A stretch of DNA of 17,021 bases from RUG11894 sp964344335 (GTDB lineage Bacteria > Bacillota > Clostridia > Peptostreptococcales > Anaerovoracaceae), in assembly GCA_964344335.1 (NCBI GenBank), contig CAYFMW010000029.1:1-17021 (forward strand). The letters run 5' to 3'. The position numbers and the translations under genes were made by a program. This document shows, one piece after another, positions 1 to 8,155 of this stretch. The notes below the pieces were generated by a model, which worked only from the letters and a program-made list of their open reading frames with translations, did no database searches and was not told the origin of the DNA. Within the stretch, counting starts at the first letter, position 1. Every line of letters begins with the position of its first letter.

Positions 1-57
1 TTTCTTCTCTATAAATGAAATGCTATATAATTAATAAAGTTAAAGGTTCAGATGAAA

Positions 58-369
58 CTAATCCATCCCGTAATACTCTATTACAAGCCCTCGAATTTCC
101 TCGGAAAAATCCGCCAGTACAGTATAGCTCACAACGAGTGGATTATCCGGGTTCTCCTCGAATATAACAATCATTTCGCGGAGTTTCGACGCATCCATAT
201 TTAACTCTTCCGGTAAGCTCACGCCTGCATCGGCGATGTATTCTAACAGTTCTTGATCTTCAAATTCCGACAATTTGCGATCTTCTGTTTTGTCTGAGCA
301 GGCGGTAAGCAAAATTGCCGTCATGACAATCAAAATAATTAAAACAAATAAGGACTTTTTACAGCGCAT
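58..369 (-). CDS. small lipoprotein of unknown function
   Basis: Encodes 103 residues. The N-terminus has a short basic start (residues 2-5), a long hydrophobic segment (about 7-21) and a lipobox L-T-A-C at 21-24, so Cys24 should be lipidated after signal peptidase II cleavage and the mature protein anchored to the outer face of the membrane. The mature part is about 80 residues, strongly acidic (many Glu and Asp, often in pairs) and probably helical, with no further Cys. I recognise no domain. The ATG at 369 has a near-perfect AAGGAGG ribosome binding site six bases upstream (complement of 376-382). It starts 18 bases after the mltG stop, so it is probably the last gene of the same transcript. 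No terminator is visible in the 57 bases that follow inside the window. Being a lipoprotein is well supported; the role is unknown. Confidence 0.8.
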   Translation of the reverse strand: MRCKKSLFVLIILIVMTAILLTACSDKTEDRKLSEFEDQELLEYIADAGVSLPEELNMDASKLREMIVIFEENPDNPLVVSYTVLADFSEEIRGLVIEYYGMD

Positions 370-387
370 AGCAACCCTCCTTAATCT

Positions 388-1485
388 TTAATTATTTACC
401 GAATTCAAATACTCCTGCTTATACTTCTCGAAAGTCTTATAATCTTCAGCGAAGTTGTGAGCCCCGCTTTTGTCGGGCTTGAGGACATAGTAAATATATT
501 TACTCGTCTCCGGATGCATAGCCGCATATATGCTCGCTTCGCCCGAAGAAGATATCGGGCCGACCGGCAGACCTTTATACTTATATGTGTTGTACGGCGA
601 ATCTTTTTCGAGGTCGCTGTAGAGCACTCTATCCTTCCACTCGCCGAGCGAATAGAGGACCGTTGCGTCTATCTGAAGCAGCATCCCCTTCTTAAGCCTG
701 TTGTATATTACCGAAGAGATTAGAGCGCGGTCCTCATCCACGGCGGATTCTTTTTCTATCAGAGAAGCAAGGGTTGCGATCTCGCGGGCGGAAAGCGCTA
801 CCGCCCTGTCGTCCAGACCCTCGCGGCACTTTTCGTACACGATAGCATATTGCGAAAGCATCCTGTCGATTATGCCGTGGGCATCCGTTCCCGGATATAT
901 CTCGTAGGTGCTCGGAAAGAGGAAGCCCTCCAGCCTGTTCTGACGGGCATCGAGCGTGCCGCTGGGATCCGGCTCGGCCTCCGCGCCCTCCAAAAATCCG
1001 TAGTCATAATCGTCCGCGCAGGCGTCGTAGAACTGCTGAACATCGCTAAGCAAACCCTGCTCCACGAGCTTTGCGGCCGTTTGCCTTATCGTGTAGCCCT
1101 CGGGGATCGTAAACTTAATCGTCTCGCTCTTTCCGCACTGCAGCTGTTCCATTATCTCGGAGGTGCTCATCGATGCGGATAACATATAGTCTCCGGCCTG
1201 AAACTTCCCGTCCAGCTCGTTCAGTCGCGCCTTAAGAGAAAACTTCCATGCGCTCTCTATAATTCCGCTCTCCTCGAGTATCTGCGAAATCCTCTTTGTG
1301 CTCGCACCTGAGGGAATATTAATCAAGAAGCTCTGTTCAGAGGATGGATCGAATACTTCGTCGTAAATCTTTGAGGAATCCAGATGGTTCCTTACGAGAA
1401 TATATCCGATCGCTGAAATAATCAGCAGAATAATCAGAACCGCCGGCCAGCGGCTTCTCTTCCTGCCTGTCGATGACCTAGCCAT
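388..1485 (-). CDS. mltG: endolytic peptidoglycan transglycosylase MltG (YceG family)
   Basis: A membrane-anchored lytic transglycosylase that cuts nascent glycan strands within the chain and is thought to set glycan length. Numbering is from the ATG at 1485 (365 residues). A basic N-terminus is followed by one membrane segment at about 13-31, a LysM-like subdomain at about 55-135, and the YceG catalytic domain to the end. Family marks are E-G-F-L-F-P-S-T-Y at 186-194, L-I-E-K-E-S around 242-247 with E244 the likely counterpart of the catalytic Glu218 of E. coli MltG, and L-P-V-G-P-I-S at 306-312. The start is uncertain: an in-frame TTG at 1524 would add 13 residues and leave only 7 bases after efp, and neither start has a strong ribosome binding site. 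It follows efp and precedes the lipoprotein gene. Family assignment is secure. Confidence 0.93.
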   Translation of the reverse strand: MARSSTGRKRSRWPAVLIILLIISAIGYILVRNHLDSSKIYDEVFDPSSEQSFLINIPSGASTKRISQILEESGIIESAWKFSLKARLNELDGKFQAGDYMLSASMSTSEIMEQLQCGKSETIKFTIPEGYTIRQTAAKLVEQGLLSDVQQFYDACADDYDYGFLEGAEAEPDPSGTLDARQNRLEGFLFPSTYEIYPGTDAHGIIDRMLSQYAIVYEKCREGLDDRAVALSAREIATLASLIEKESAVDEDRALISSVIYNRLKKGMLLQIDATVLYSLGEWKDRVLYSDLEKDSPYNTYKYKGLPVGPISSSGEASIYAAMHPETSKYIYYVLKPDKSGAHNFAEDYKTFEKYKQEYLNSVNN

Positions 1486-1531
1486 AACAACCGTCGCGAC
1501 GCCGGAGCGCCGCCCTTTCCGCAATATCCGG

Positions 1532-2092
1532 CTACTTAGCCCTACTCAGGTAGCTTCCTGTCCTGGTATCTATCTGGATAACTTCGCCCGATTCAATAAA
1601 TATAGGAACCTGAATGACGGTGCCGGTCTCGACGGTAGCGCTCTTCGTAACATTAGTCGCAGTGTCGCCCTTAATTCCCGGCTCGGTCTCTATAACTTTA
1701 AGTTCGACGAAATTGGGCGCTTCGACGATAAACGGCTTGTCCCTAAAGAACTTAACAGTTGCCTTGTCGTTTTCTTTCAGATACTTCATAGCCTCTTCAA
1801 CCAGCTCCTCCGAAAACGGAATCAGATCGAAAGTATTGGGGTCCATAAAGTAATAAAGGTTATCATCCTTATAGGAATATACCATCTCCCTGGTCTCGAT
1901 ATGAGCGCTCTCGAACTTATCGCTGGGGTTAAAAGCTTCCTCCTTCGTGGCGCCAGTGAGTATGTTCTTATACTTCGTCCTCACGAAAGCCGCGCCCTTT
2001 CCCGGCTTAACATGCTGGAACGAGATGACCACATGAGGTTCGCCGTCTATCTCGAATGTCACTCCGTTTCTGAATTCACTTGCACTTATCAT
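1532..2092 (-). CDS. efp: translation elongation factor P
   Basis: EF-P binds between the P and E sites of the ribosome and relieves stalling at consecutive prolines. The 186-residue length is the family norm. The N-terminal KOW-like domain carries the loop H-V-K-P-G-K-G-A-A-F, with Lys32 at the tip. This matches the residue that receives 5-aminopentanol in Bacillus subtilis; whether it is modified here cannot be told because no modification enzyme lies in the window. Two OB domains follow, with the typical E-P-G-I-K-G-D-T segment in the middle and a C-terminal end resembling other EF-P proteins (Q-V-P-I-F-I then S-Y-L-S-R-A). The ATG at 2092 has GGAGG six bases upstream (complement of 2099-2103). 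It lies 23 bases after the Xaa-Pro peptidase gene, the same pairing as yqhT-efp in Bacillus. Confidence 0.97.
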   Translation of the reverse strand: MISASEFRNGVTFEIDGEPHVVISFQHVKPGKGAAFVRTKYKNILTGATKEEAFNPSDKFESAHIETREMVYSYKDDNLYYFMDPNTFDLIPFSEELVEEAMKYLKENDKATVKFFRDKPFIVEAPNFVELKVIETEPGIKGDTATNVTKSATVETGTVIQVPIFIESGEVIQIDTRTGSYLSRAK

Positions 2093-2115
2093 ACTTTGCC
2101 TCCAAATCGCTTAAA

Positions 2116-3189
2116 CTATAGGATTATCAACTCTTTCGTTGCTTTTGACGCGAGATTTATTATACCATCGGCTGTAACCACGCACAAGTCTTCGATGCGC
2201 ACGCCGAATTTGCCCGGCAGGTAGATTCCCGGCTCTATGGACATAACGCAATTTTCGGGGATAATCTCCTTATAGCTGGGTGAAAAACGCGGAGATTCGT
2301 GAACCTCCAGGCCGCAGCCGTGACCCAGCCCGTGCCCGAAATACTCTCCGTAGCCCGCATCCGCGATAATGTCCGCCGCAATCGCATGACACTCGTCTCC
2401 CTTAAGGCCAGCCTTTATCTTATCGCAGCAGGCAAGCTGCGCTTCGAGGACGATGTCGTAAATTTTCTTCATCTCCTCGCTCGCGCTGCCGACCGCAACA
2501 GTTCTGGTTATGTCCGCATGGTAGCCGTTTACGACGCATCCGAAATCCAGAGTTACGAAATCGCCCCGTTCTATGAGCTTTTCTCCGGGCACCCCGTGCG
2601 GATAGCTGCTCTTGGCGCCGCTCACGCATATCGTATCGAAGCTGAGCCCTTCGCCTCCGTGAGTTAGCATATAATATTCGAGTTCTGTGGCAATTGCCCT
2701 CTCCGATATGCCGGGTTTTATCTTAGAGCAGATATAGTTGAAGGCATCGCAGGAAATCTCCTCCGACCTCCTTATGTATCCGATCTCCTCCTCATCCTTG
2801 ATCTCCCTTAGCTTCTCCACGAGGCCGCTTACGGGAACAATATTCTTTCCGGCAAGTTTTTCATTAAAATCAAGATAAGTGCCGAGCATCAGATAATCTT
2901 TTTCGACTCCGATATTTAAAGCGCCGAGCTCGGATAAAAAATCCGCAGTCTTTCTGTTTGCGCTTATCTGCTCGAATTTAAGCCAATCGAGCTCCAGAGC
3001 CATCTCCATATATCGGAAATCGGTAAGGATTACCGCTTCGTGCTCGCTTATCCAAAGCGCGCAATCGTCGCCCTTCTTGCCTGTAAAATACGAGACATTC
3101 GCCGGGTGGCTCACATAGAGCCCGTCGATATCCTTTCCGGCAATCGCAGAGCGAAGCGCATCAATTCTCTTTCTATACTTATTTTTCAA
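2116..3189 (-). CDS. Xaa-Pro aminopeptidase/dipeptidase, M24 family (YqhT-like)
   Basis: A cytosolic metallopeptidase of the M24B family, expected to remove N-terminal residues before proline or split Xaa-Pro dipeptides. It has 357 residues: a creatinase-like N-terminal domain (about 5-130) and a pita-bread catalytic domain (about 135-350). All five metal ligands are visible: Asp215 (T-L-D-F-G), Asp226 (H-A-D-I-T-R), His290 (G-H-G-L-G-H), Glu319 (S-I-E-P-G) and Glu333 (R-I-E-D), plus the substrate-side His198 (Y-P-H-G). The start is a TTG overlapping the last 11 bases of the ylbF-family gene, preceded by AGAGG at nine bases, which suggests translational coupling. Its place before efp, which helps make proline-rich proteins, hints at linked proline handling, but that is inference. 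Aminopeptidase versus dipeptidase specificity cannot be decided from the sequence. Confidence 0.92.
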   Translation of the reverse strand: MKNKYRKRIDALRSAIAGKDIDGLYVSHPANVSYFTGKKGDDCALWISEHEAVILTDFRYMEMALELDWLKFEQISANRKTADFLSELGALNIGVEKDYLMLGTYLDFNEKLAGKNIVPVSGLVEKLREIKDEEEIGYIRRSEEISCDAFNYICSKIKPGISERAIATELEYYMLTHGGEGLSFDTICVSGAKSSYPHGVPGEKLIERGDFVTLDFGCVVNGYHADITRTVAVGSASEEMKKIYDIVLEAQLACCDKIKAGLKGDECHAIAADIIADAGYGEYFGHGLGHGCGLEVHESPRFSPSYKEIIPENCVMSIEPGIYLPGKFGVRIEDLCVVTADGIINLASKATKELIIL

Positions 3190-3517
3190 TTCGGACCGCC
3201 TCTCCCAATATTCCGTAGATATCGGTAACCACCTGTGTGTAAGCCATCTCCGCCGCGAAGAATTCCGCGATCACGGGATCCGTACTCGCCGCCGCGTAGA
3301 GCTTCTGAATCGGCTCGAGCATCTCGTTGGAGACATTGTCCTGACCGAGCATCATCTGAGTCTGAAGCTCCAGACTCTTTTCCTGCAGGTCCTTGACCAT
3401 CTTGGCACGCTCCTCGTTGGCATCGACTCTTTCCTTGGCCGCGACATAATTTTTATACTGATCGGTCTCCTTCAGCGAATATGCCAACTCTCTTGCAATG
3501 TCGTAAACATTTCTCAT
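3179..3517 (-). CDS. YlbF/YmcA family regulator
   Basis: A small all-helical cytosolic protein of the Com_YlbF family. In Bacillus, YlbF, YmcA and YaaT form a complex that affects RNase Y-dependent mRNA maturation as well as competence, sporulation and biofilm formation. From the ATG at 3517 it has 112 residues beginning M-R-N-V-Y-D-I-A-R-E-L-A, the usual start of the family, followed by long amphipathic helices rich in Lys, Glu, Gln and Ala. This start has GGAG six bases upstream (complement of 3524-3527). Earlier in-frame starts exist at 3529 (ATG, after a purine-rich run) and 3556 (TTG, weak site). It lies just downstream of the RNase J gene, in keeping with a role in RNA processing, though which partner it serves is inference. 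The family call is good; the particular paralog is not resolved. Confidence 0.85.
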   Translation of the reverse strand: MRNVYDIARELAYSLKETDQYKNYVAAKERVDANEERAKMVKDLQEKSLELQTQMMLGQDNVSNEMLEPIQKLYAAASTDPVIAEFFAAEMAYTQVVTDIYGILGEAVRIEK

Positions 3518-3583
3518 ATCGATCTCCATTCCGCCGCCTTCTTTCGCAGCACTCAATTTTTAAATCTCTGACAATTTACTGAG

Positions 3584-5263
3584 TTAAATCTCCATAAAAA
3601 CCGGAATTATCACAGGGCTGCGCTTCATGTTTCGGTATATGTGGTTGCGCAATCTGGCCCTGCATTGCTCCGCTATGGCGTCCACATCGCGAACCCCGCT
3701 CCTTATGCATTGGACTATAACATCCTCGGCAATCTGCCGCAGTTCCTCGAGTATATCTCCTTGCTGCTTGGCATAGACGAATCCTCTGGAAACTATCTGC
3801 GGCCTGCTCGCAAGATGTCCTTCTTCAAAGTTGGCAGCTATCACTATAAGTCCGGCCTCCGAGAGATACTTCCTCTCGCTGAGCACGGAGCTTCCGACAT
3901 CGCCTATTCCGAACCCGTCCACCATGACGCTGCCCGCAGGTATCGTCTCCTTGATTTTTACGGCGGTATTCTTCGTAAATTCGAATATGTTTCCGTTTTT
4001 TGCCTTCAAAATATTCTGCGGCTCCATCCCCATCTCCAAAGCAAGTTCCGCGTGCGCGTAAAGATGTCTCATCTCTCCGTGAACCGGCATAAAAAACTTA
4101 GGCTTTAAGAGAGTGAGTATCATCTTGAGCTCTTCCGCCGCAGCGTGCCCGGAAACATGCGTATCGGCAATATCGTTGTATATAACCTCGGCGCCCTTCT
4201 CCATCAGGGCGTTTACTACATTGGATACCATCTTCTCGTTGCCCGGAACCGCCGTGGACGATAGAATCACCATATCTCCCGGCCTAATGCTCACCTGCTT
4301 GTGCATATTGTTCGCCATGCGGGTGAGCGCGCTCATCGGTTCGCCCTGGCTGCCGGTGGTGATTATCACGAGCTCGCTGTCCTTGATATTCTTAATCTTT
4401 TGAATATCCACCATAGTTCCCGCAGGTATATTCAGATACCCCAGGTCCTTGGCGAGCGCCACCATATTCTCCATGCTCCTGCCCGAGACCGCAACCTTCC
4501 TGTCGTTGGCTACGGCGGTGTCGACTATCCTCTGAACCCTGTGCACATTCGAAGAGAATGTCGCTATGATTATCCGCTTTTTAGTGTTCGCAAAAATGTT
4601 GTTGAGCGTCAGACCTACAACCTTCTCCGAAGCAGTGTAACCCTTCCTGGCGGCGTTCGTGCTGTCGGACATCAACAGGAGAAGACCTCGATCGCCTATA
4701 GTTGCAAGCCTTGCAAAATCGATCGGCTCTCCGTCCACCGGCGTAAAGTCGACCTTAAAATCTCCGGTGTGGAAGACATATCCCACGGGAGTCTGCACGC
4801 AGAAAGCGAGAGAATCCGCTACGCTGTGGGTCATGTGGATGGCCTCCACCTTGAAAATCCCCAGCTTTATCGTATCCCCGGGTTTAATTACATTCAGGTC
4901 CGCACTCAGCTGATGCTCCTTCAGCTTGTTCTTTATAAAGCCAATTGTAAGTCGCGTTCCGTAGATCGGAACATCTATGGCCTTGAGCAGATAAGGCACG
5001 GCCCCGATATGGTCCTCGTGCGGGTGAGTTATCACCAAACCCCTTATCTTATCGCTGTTTTCTATAAGATAGCTGAAGTCCGGTATAACAACATCTATCC
5101 CCAGCATCTCATCGTCCGGGAACGCCATGCCACAGTCGATGATTATTATATCGTTTCCGTATTCGAGCAGCGTCAGATTTTTGCCGATCTCGTGAAGCCC
5201 CCCGAGGGGAACGACTTTAAGCTTGCGGCTCCTGCGCGTCCTCGTTTTATTTGATTCTGTCAT
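3584..5263 (-). CDS. rnj: ribonuclease J
   Basis: RNase J has 5'-to-3' exonuclease and endonuclease activity on mRNA and in rRNA maturation, and acts in the cytosol, often as a dimer or tetramer. The protein is 559 residues, the usual size. After a basic tail of about 15 residues comes the metallo-beta-lactamase core with L-G-G-L-H-E-I-G-K-N (20-29), the metal motif H80-x-H82-x-D84-H85, His146 and Asp168 (H-T-G-D-F-K). The beta-CASP domain (about 200-370) follows, with T-T-G-S-Q-G-E-P, then D-T-H-V-S-G-H (367-373) and P-V-H-G-E around His395. The C-terminal domain starts near 445. The ATG at 5263 is preceded by AAGGA at nine bases. It begins 37 bases after the leuS stop, in a short AT-rich gap where I see no clear promoter or terminator. 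The single copy here cannot be assigned as J1 or J2. Confidence 0.96.
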   Translation of the reverse strand: MTESNKTRTRRSRKLKVVPLGGLHEIGKNLTLLEYGNDIIIIDCGMAFPDDEMLGIDVVIPDFSYLIENSDKIRGLVITHPHEDHIGAVPYLLKAIDVPIYGTRLTIGFIKNKLKEHQLSADLNVIKPGDTIKLGIFKVEAIHMTHSVADSLAFCVQTPVGYVFHTGDFKVDFTPVDGEPIDFARLATIGDRGLLLLMSDSTNAARKGYTASEKVVGLTLNNIFANTKKRIIIATFSSNVHRVQRIVDTAVANDRKVAVSGRSMENMVALAKDLGYLNIPAGTMVDIQKIKNIKDSELVIITTGSQGEPMSALTRMANNMHKQVSIRPGDMVILSSTAVPGNEKMVSNVVNALMEKGAEVIYNDIADTHVSGHAAAEELKMILTLLKPKFFMPVHGEMRHLYAHAELALEMGMEPQNILKAKNGNIFEFTKNTAVKIKETIPAGSVMVDGFGIGDVGSSVLSERKYLSEAGLIVIAANFEEGHLASRPQIVSRGFVYAKQQGDILEELRQIAEDVIVQCIRSGVRDVDAIAEQCRARLRNHIYRNMKRSPVIIPVFMEI

Positions 5264-5300
5264 TATTATCTATCCTTGTTATATCAATATTCCTAGGTAT

Positions 5301-7775
5301 TTATCCTTTTAACACTATATTTACCAGCCTGCCGGGGACCGCAACCGTTCTTGCTATTTCCTTCCCGGCTATCTGGCTCTTAACTTCCTCGCTTTCCAAA
5401 GCGAGTGCCTTCATCTCGTCGGCGCCCATATCCGCGGGAATGCTCATCTTGGCGCGAACCTTACCGTTAATCTGCACCACAATCTCGATCTCGCTCTTTA
5501 CGAGCATCTCCTCGTCGCACTCGGGCCAGGGTTCATCGCAAACGCTGCCCTTCTCGCCCATTATTTCCCACATTTCCTCCGCTATGTGCGGAACGAAGGG
5601 AGCGAGCATCAAAATCAGCTTGCGGGAGGCATCGGAAAGCAGGCCGAGGTTTATGTCGGCAAGCTCCTTGTATCGATACATCTCGTTGACCAGCTCCATC
5701 AATGCGGCTATCGCCGTATTGAAATTGAAGCGCTGCTCTATATCGTCGCTCACGCGCTTTACGCTGTTATTGAGGATGTAGGCGAGCTGTCTGTCGTCCT
5801 CGGTTTCCGGGAAGTACTTCGGAGGCACATCTTCGCAGAGCTCAGCCATCTCTGCTATCAGCCTGAAGACCCTGTTCAGGAACCTGAACGAACCCTCGAC
5901 CCCGGCATCCGACCACTCCAATTCCTTTTCCGGAGGCGATGCGAAGAGTATAAAGAGCCTGGCGGTATCCGCGCCGTACTTTTGTATAATCTCCTCGGGA
6001 GATACGACATTTCCGACGGATTTGGACATCTTACTTCCGTCCTTTAGTACCATTCCCTGGGTCAGAAGCCTCTGAAAAGGTTCCTCGCAGGAAACCATGC
6101 CCATATCGTAGAGGACCTTGGTGAAGAATCTCGCATACATAAGATGCATTATCGCATGCTCGATTCCCCCGATGTACTGGTCCACATTCATCCAGTAATC
6201 GACTTTTTCCTTTCTGAAAGGCAAATCTTCGTTCTTGGCATCGCAGTAGCGCAGGAAGTACCATGAAGAATCCAAAAATGTATCCATGGTGTCGACTTCC
6301 CTCTTTGCATATTTTCCGCAGATTGGGCATATGCCGTCGTCGAAACTCTTGGAAGTGGCAAGCGGGGACTTACCCCTGCCTGTAAATTCGACATCCGTGG
6401 GAAGCAGAACGGGCAACTCTTCGTCCTTTACGGGCTGCCATCCGTGTTCCTCGCAGTGGACCATCGGAATCGGGCAACCCCAGTAGCGCTGGCGCGAAAT
6501 CAACCAATCCTTGAGCCTGTAGTTGATTACCTCTTCCCCGATCCCCGCTTTGTGAAGGTCCGAGCTGATTGCCGCAATCGCATCCGCGCTCGGCATGCCG
6601 TCGTACTTGCCGGAGTTTATCATCTTCCCTTCAGCCTCGAAGGCCTCGGTCAGATTATATACATCGATTTCGGGGTTTTCCGGGTCGACGACCGGAACTA
6701 TATCAAGATTGAATTTCTTTGCAAATTCGAAGTCCCTCTGATCGTGCGCAGGCACGCCCATTACAGCGCCCGTACCGTACGAAATGAGGACATAATCAGC
6801 CACGAATATCGGCATTTCTTTATGTGTTAGCGGATTCCTGGCATATCTTCCCGTAAACACTCCCGTCTTTCCGCCGGTGGCGGCGCTGCGTTCAATATCG
6901 CTCAGATGCTGAACGCGCTCGCAATATTCTTCGACCTTATCCTCGCAGCCCGTGCCATTTACAATTTCGGACAGCAGAGGATGTTCCGGAGCAACTACCA
7001 TAAAGGTCGTTCCGAAGAGGGTGTCGCTCCTCGTCGTAAAGACCCTGAGCTTTAGCTCCGTATCGATTACATCGAAATCTATTTCGCTTCCCTCGGAGCG
7101 CCCTATCCAGTTGCGCTGCATAGTCTTGACCTTCTCGGGCCAGCCTTCGAGCTCGTCGAGATCGTCAAGTAACCTGTCTGCATAGTCGGTTATTTTAAGA
7201 TACCACTGGGAGAGATTCTTCTTGGTAACCTCGCTGTCGCAGCGCTCGCAGTGACCATCTATAACCTGCTCGTTTGCGAGCACGGTCTGGCAGGAAGGAC
7301 ACCAGTTGACAGGGTTCTCTTTCTTGTAAGCCAGGCCTCTTTGGCGGAAGCGTATAAAGATCCACTGCATCCATTTGTAGTAATCTTCCCTATATGTGCA
7401 GACTTCTCTGTCCCAGTCATAGGAAAAGCCGAGAGTCCTCAGTTGAACTTCCATCTCCTCGACATTCTTCGAGGTCCATATGGCGGGATGTATGCCGTGC
7501 TTTATTGCAGCGTTCTCCGCGGGCAGTCCGAAGGAGTCGAATCCTATGGGATGCAGCACATTAAAACCCTTCATATGCTTGTATCTGGCAAGGACATCCG
7601 CTATCGAATAGTTGCGCACATGCCCCATATGAAGCGTCCCGCTCGGATAGGGAAACATCTCGAGGCAGTAGAATTTTTCCTTGCTCTCGTCCTCTGTTAC
7701 CCGAAAGGCCTTCGTGTCCTCCCATATTTTCTGCCACTTCTTTTCGATTCTTTCAAAATCGTATTTCGGATTCAT
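5301..7775 (-). CDS. leuS: leucyl-tRNA synthetase
   Basis: A class Ia synthetase that charges tRNA-Leu and edits mischarged products. Length is 824 residues, normal for the bacterial form. Signatures in order: the HIGH motif as H49-M-G-H52; a zinc module with C159-x2-C162 and C177-x2-C180; the CP1 editing domain (about 225-420) with T-T-R-S-D-T at 247-252 and the editing aspartate Asp345 in P-A-H-D-Q-R; a second Cys pair C483-x2-C486 in the leucine-specific region; and the KMSKS motif intact at 582-586. The anticodon-binding and C-terminal domains follow (V-Q-I-N-G-K-V-R-A-K near 767-776). The ATG at 7775 is only 2 bases beyond the rsfS stop, with its purine-rich ribosome binding site inside the end of rsfS. 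No T-box leader precedes it, so any regulation must come from the start of the operon. Confidence 0.98.
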   Translation of the reverse strand: MNPKYDFERIEKKWQKIWEDTKAFRVTEDESKEKFYCLEMFPYPSGTLHMGHVRNYSIADVLARYKHMKGFNVLHPIGFDSFGLPAENAAIKHGIHPAIWTSKNVEEMEVQLRTLGFSYDWDREVCTYREDYYKWMQWIFIRFRQRGLAYKKENPVNWCPSCQTVLANEQVIDGHCERCDSEVTKKNLSQWYLKITDYADRLLDDLDELEGWPEKVKTMQRNWIGRSEGSEIDFDVIDTELKLRVFTTRSDTLFGTTFMVVAPEHPLLSEIVNGTGCEDKVEEYCERVQHLSDIERSAATGGKTGVFTGRYARNPLTHKEMPIFVADYVLISYGTGAVMGVPAHDQRDFEFAKKFNLDIVPVVDPENPEIDVYNLTEAFEAEGKMINSGKYDGMPSADAIAAISSDLHKAGIGEEVINYRLKDWLISRQRYWGCPIPMVHCEEHGWQPVKDEELPVLLPTDVEFTGRGKSPLATSKSFDDGICPICGKYAKREVDTMDTFLDSSWYFLRYCDAKNEDLPFRKEKVDYWMNVDQYIGGIEHAIMHLMYARFFTKVLYDMGMVSCEEPFQRLLTQGMVLKDGSKMSKSVGNVVSPEEIIQKYGADTARLFILFASPPEKELEWSDAGVEGSFRFLNRVFRLIAEMAELCEDVPPKYFPETEDDRQLAYILNNSVKRVSDDIEQRFNFNTAIAALMELVNEMYRYKELADINLGLLSDASRKLILMLAPFVPHIAEEMWEIMGEKGSVCDEPWPECDEEMLVKSEIEIVVQINGKVRAKMSIPADMGADEMKALALESEEVKSQIAGKEIARTVAVPGRLVNIVLKG

Positions 7776-7777
7776 AT

Positions 7778-8155
7778 CTATTTTGCCTCTCTTTTAGAAA
7801 TTGCCTCTTCGCTGCTCTCGAAATCCAGCCTTGGGCAGTCCATCCAAACCTTTTCGATCTGGTATTTTTCCCTCTGGGGCTCCGTAAAAATATTTATTAT
7901 TATATCGCCGTAATCCATCAGAATCCAACCGGAATTCCCTCTGCCTTCCTGATGGCTCATCATTATTCCTTCCTCGGCGAGTCCGTCCTGAAGCTCGTCC
8001 GCAAGCGAGCTCATCTGTCGCATAGAGGCCGCGGTGGCCACCAGAAGATAGTCCGCAAATCCGGACTTTTCCTCGATATCGATTATAATGATATCTTTCG
8101 CTTTCTTTTGATCCAGCATTTTCGCGCTCAGCAATGCCAGCTCCCTACTCTTCAT
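7778..8155 (-). CDS. rsfS: ribosome silencing factor RsfS (RsfA/Iojap family)
   Basis: RsfS binds ribosomal protein L14 on the 50S subunit and blocks joining with 30S, which lowers translation when nutrients run out. The 125-residue length fits the DUF143/Iojap family. Visible family features are a helix-rich start, the segment I-I-I-I-D-I-E-E-K-S-G-F-A-D-Y-L-L-V-A-T (about 21-40) and the C-terminal E-G-R-G-N-S-G-W-I-L-M-D-Y-G-D-I-I-I-N-I-F (about 70-90). The ATG at 8155 overlaps the end of nadD-yqeK by 11 bases and has GGAGG five bases upstream (complement of 8161-8165), a strong site inside the preceding gene. The order nadD, yqeK, rsfS is conserved in Bacillota, so the context supports the call. 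Confidence 0.96.
   Translation of the reverse strand: MKSRELALLSAKMLDQKKAKDIIIIDIEEKSGFADYLLVATAASMRQMSSLADELQDGLAEEGIMMSHQEGRGNSGWILMDYGDIIINIFTEPQREKYQIEKVWMDCPRLDFESSEEAISKREAK

Noticed and set aside
1..57. Terminator after the lipoprotein gene
   Set aside because: The minus-strand sequence is T-rich but shows no stable hairpin. The end of the transcript may lie outside the window.
4301..5254. Open frame of 317 codons on the plus strand, antisense to RNase J
   Set aside because: The opposite strand encodes an unmistakable RNase J with all catalytic residues. The antisense product shows no domain and an odd composition, and no promoter or good ribosome binding site precedes it. It is a by-product of codon use.
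5264..5300. Promoter or terminator between leuS and rnj
   Set aside because: The gap is AT-rich with a small CCTAGG palindrome, but there is no hairpin with a T run and no -35/-10 pair at proper spacing.
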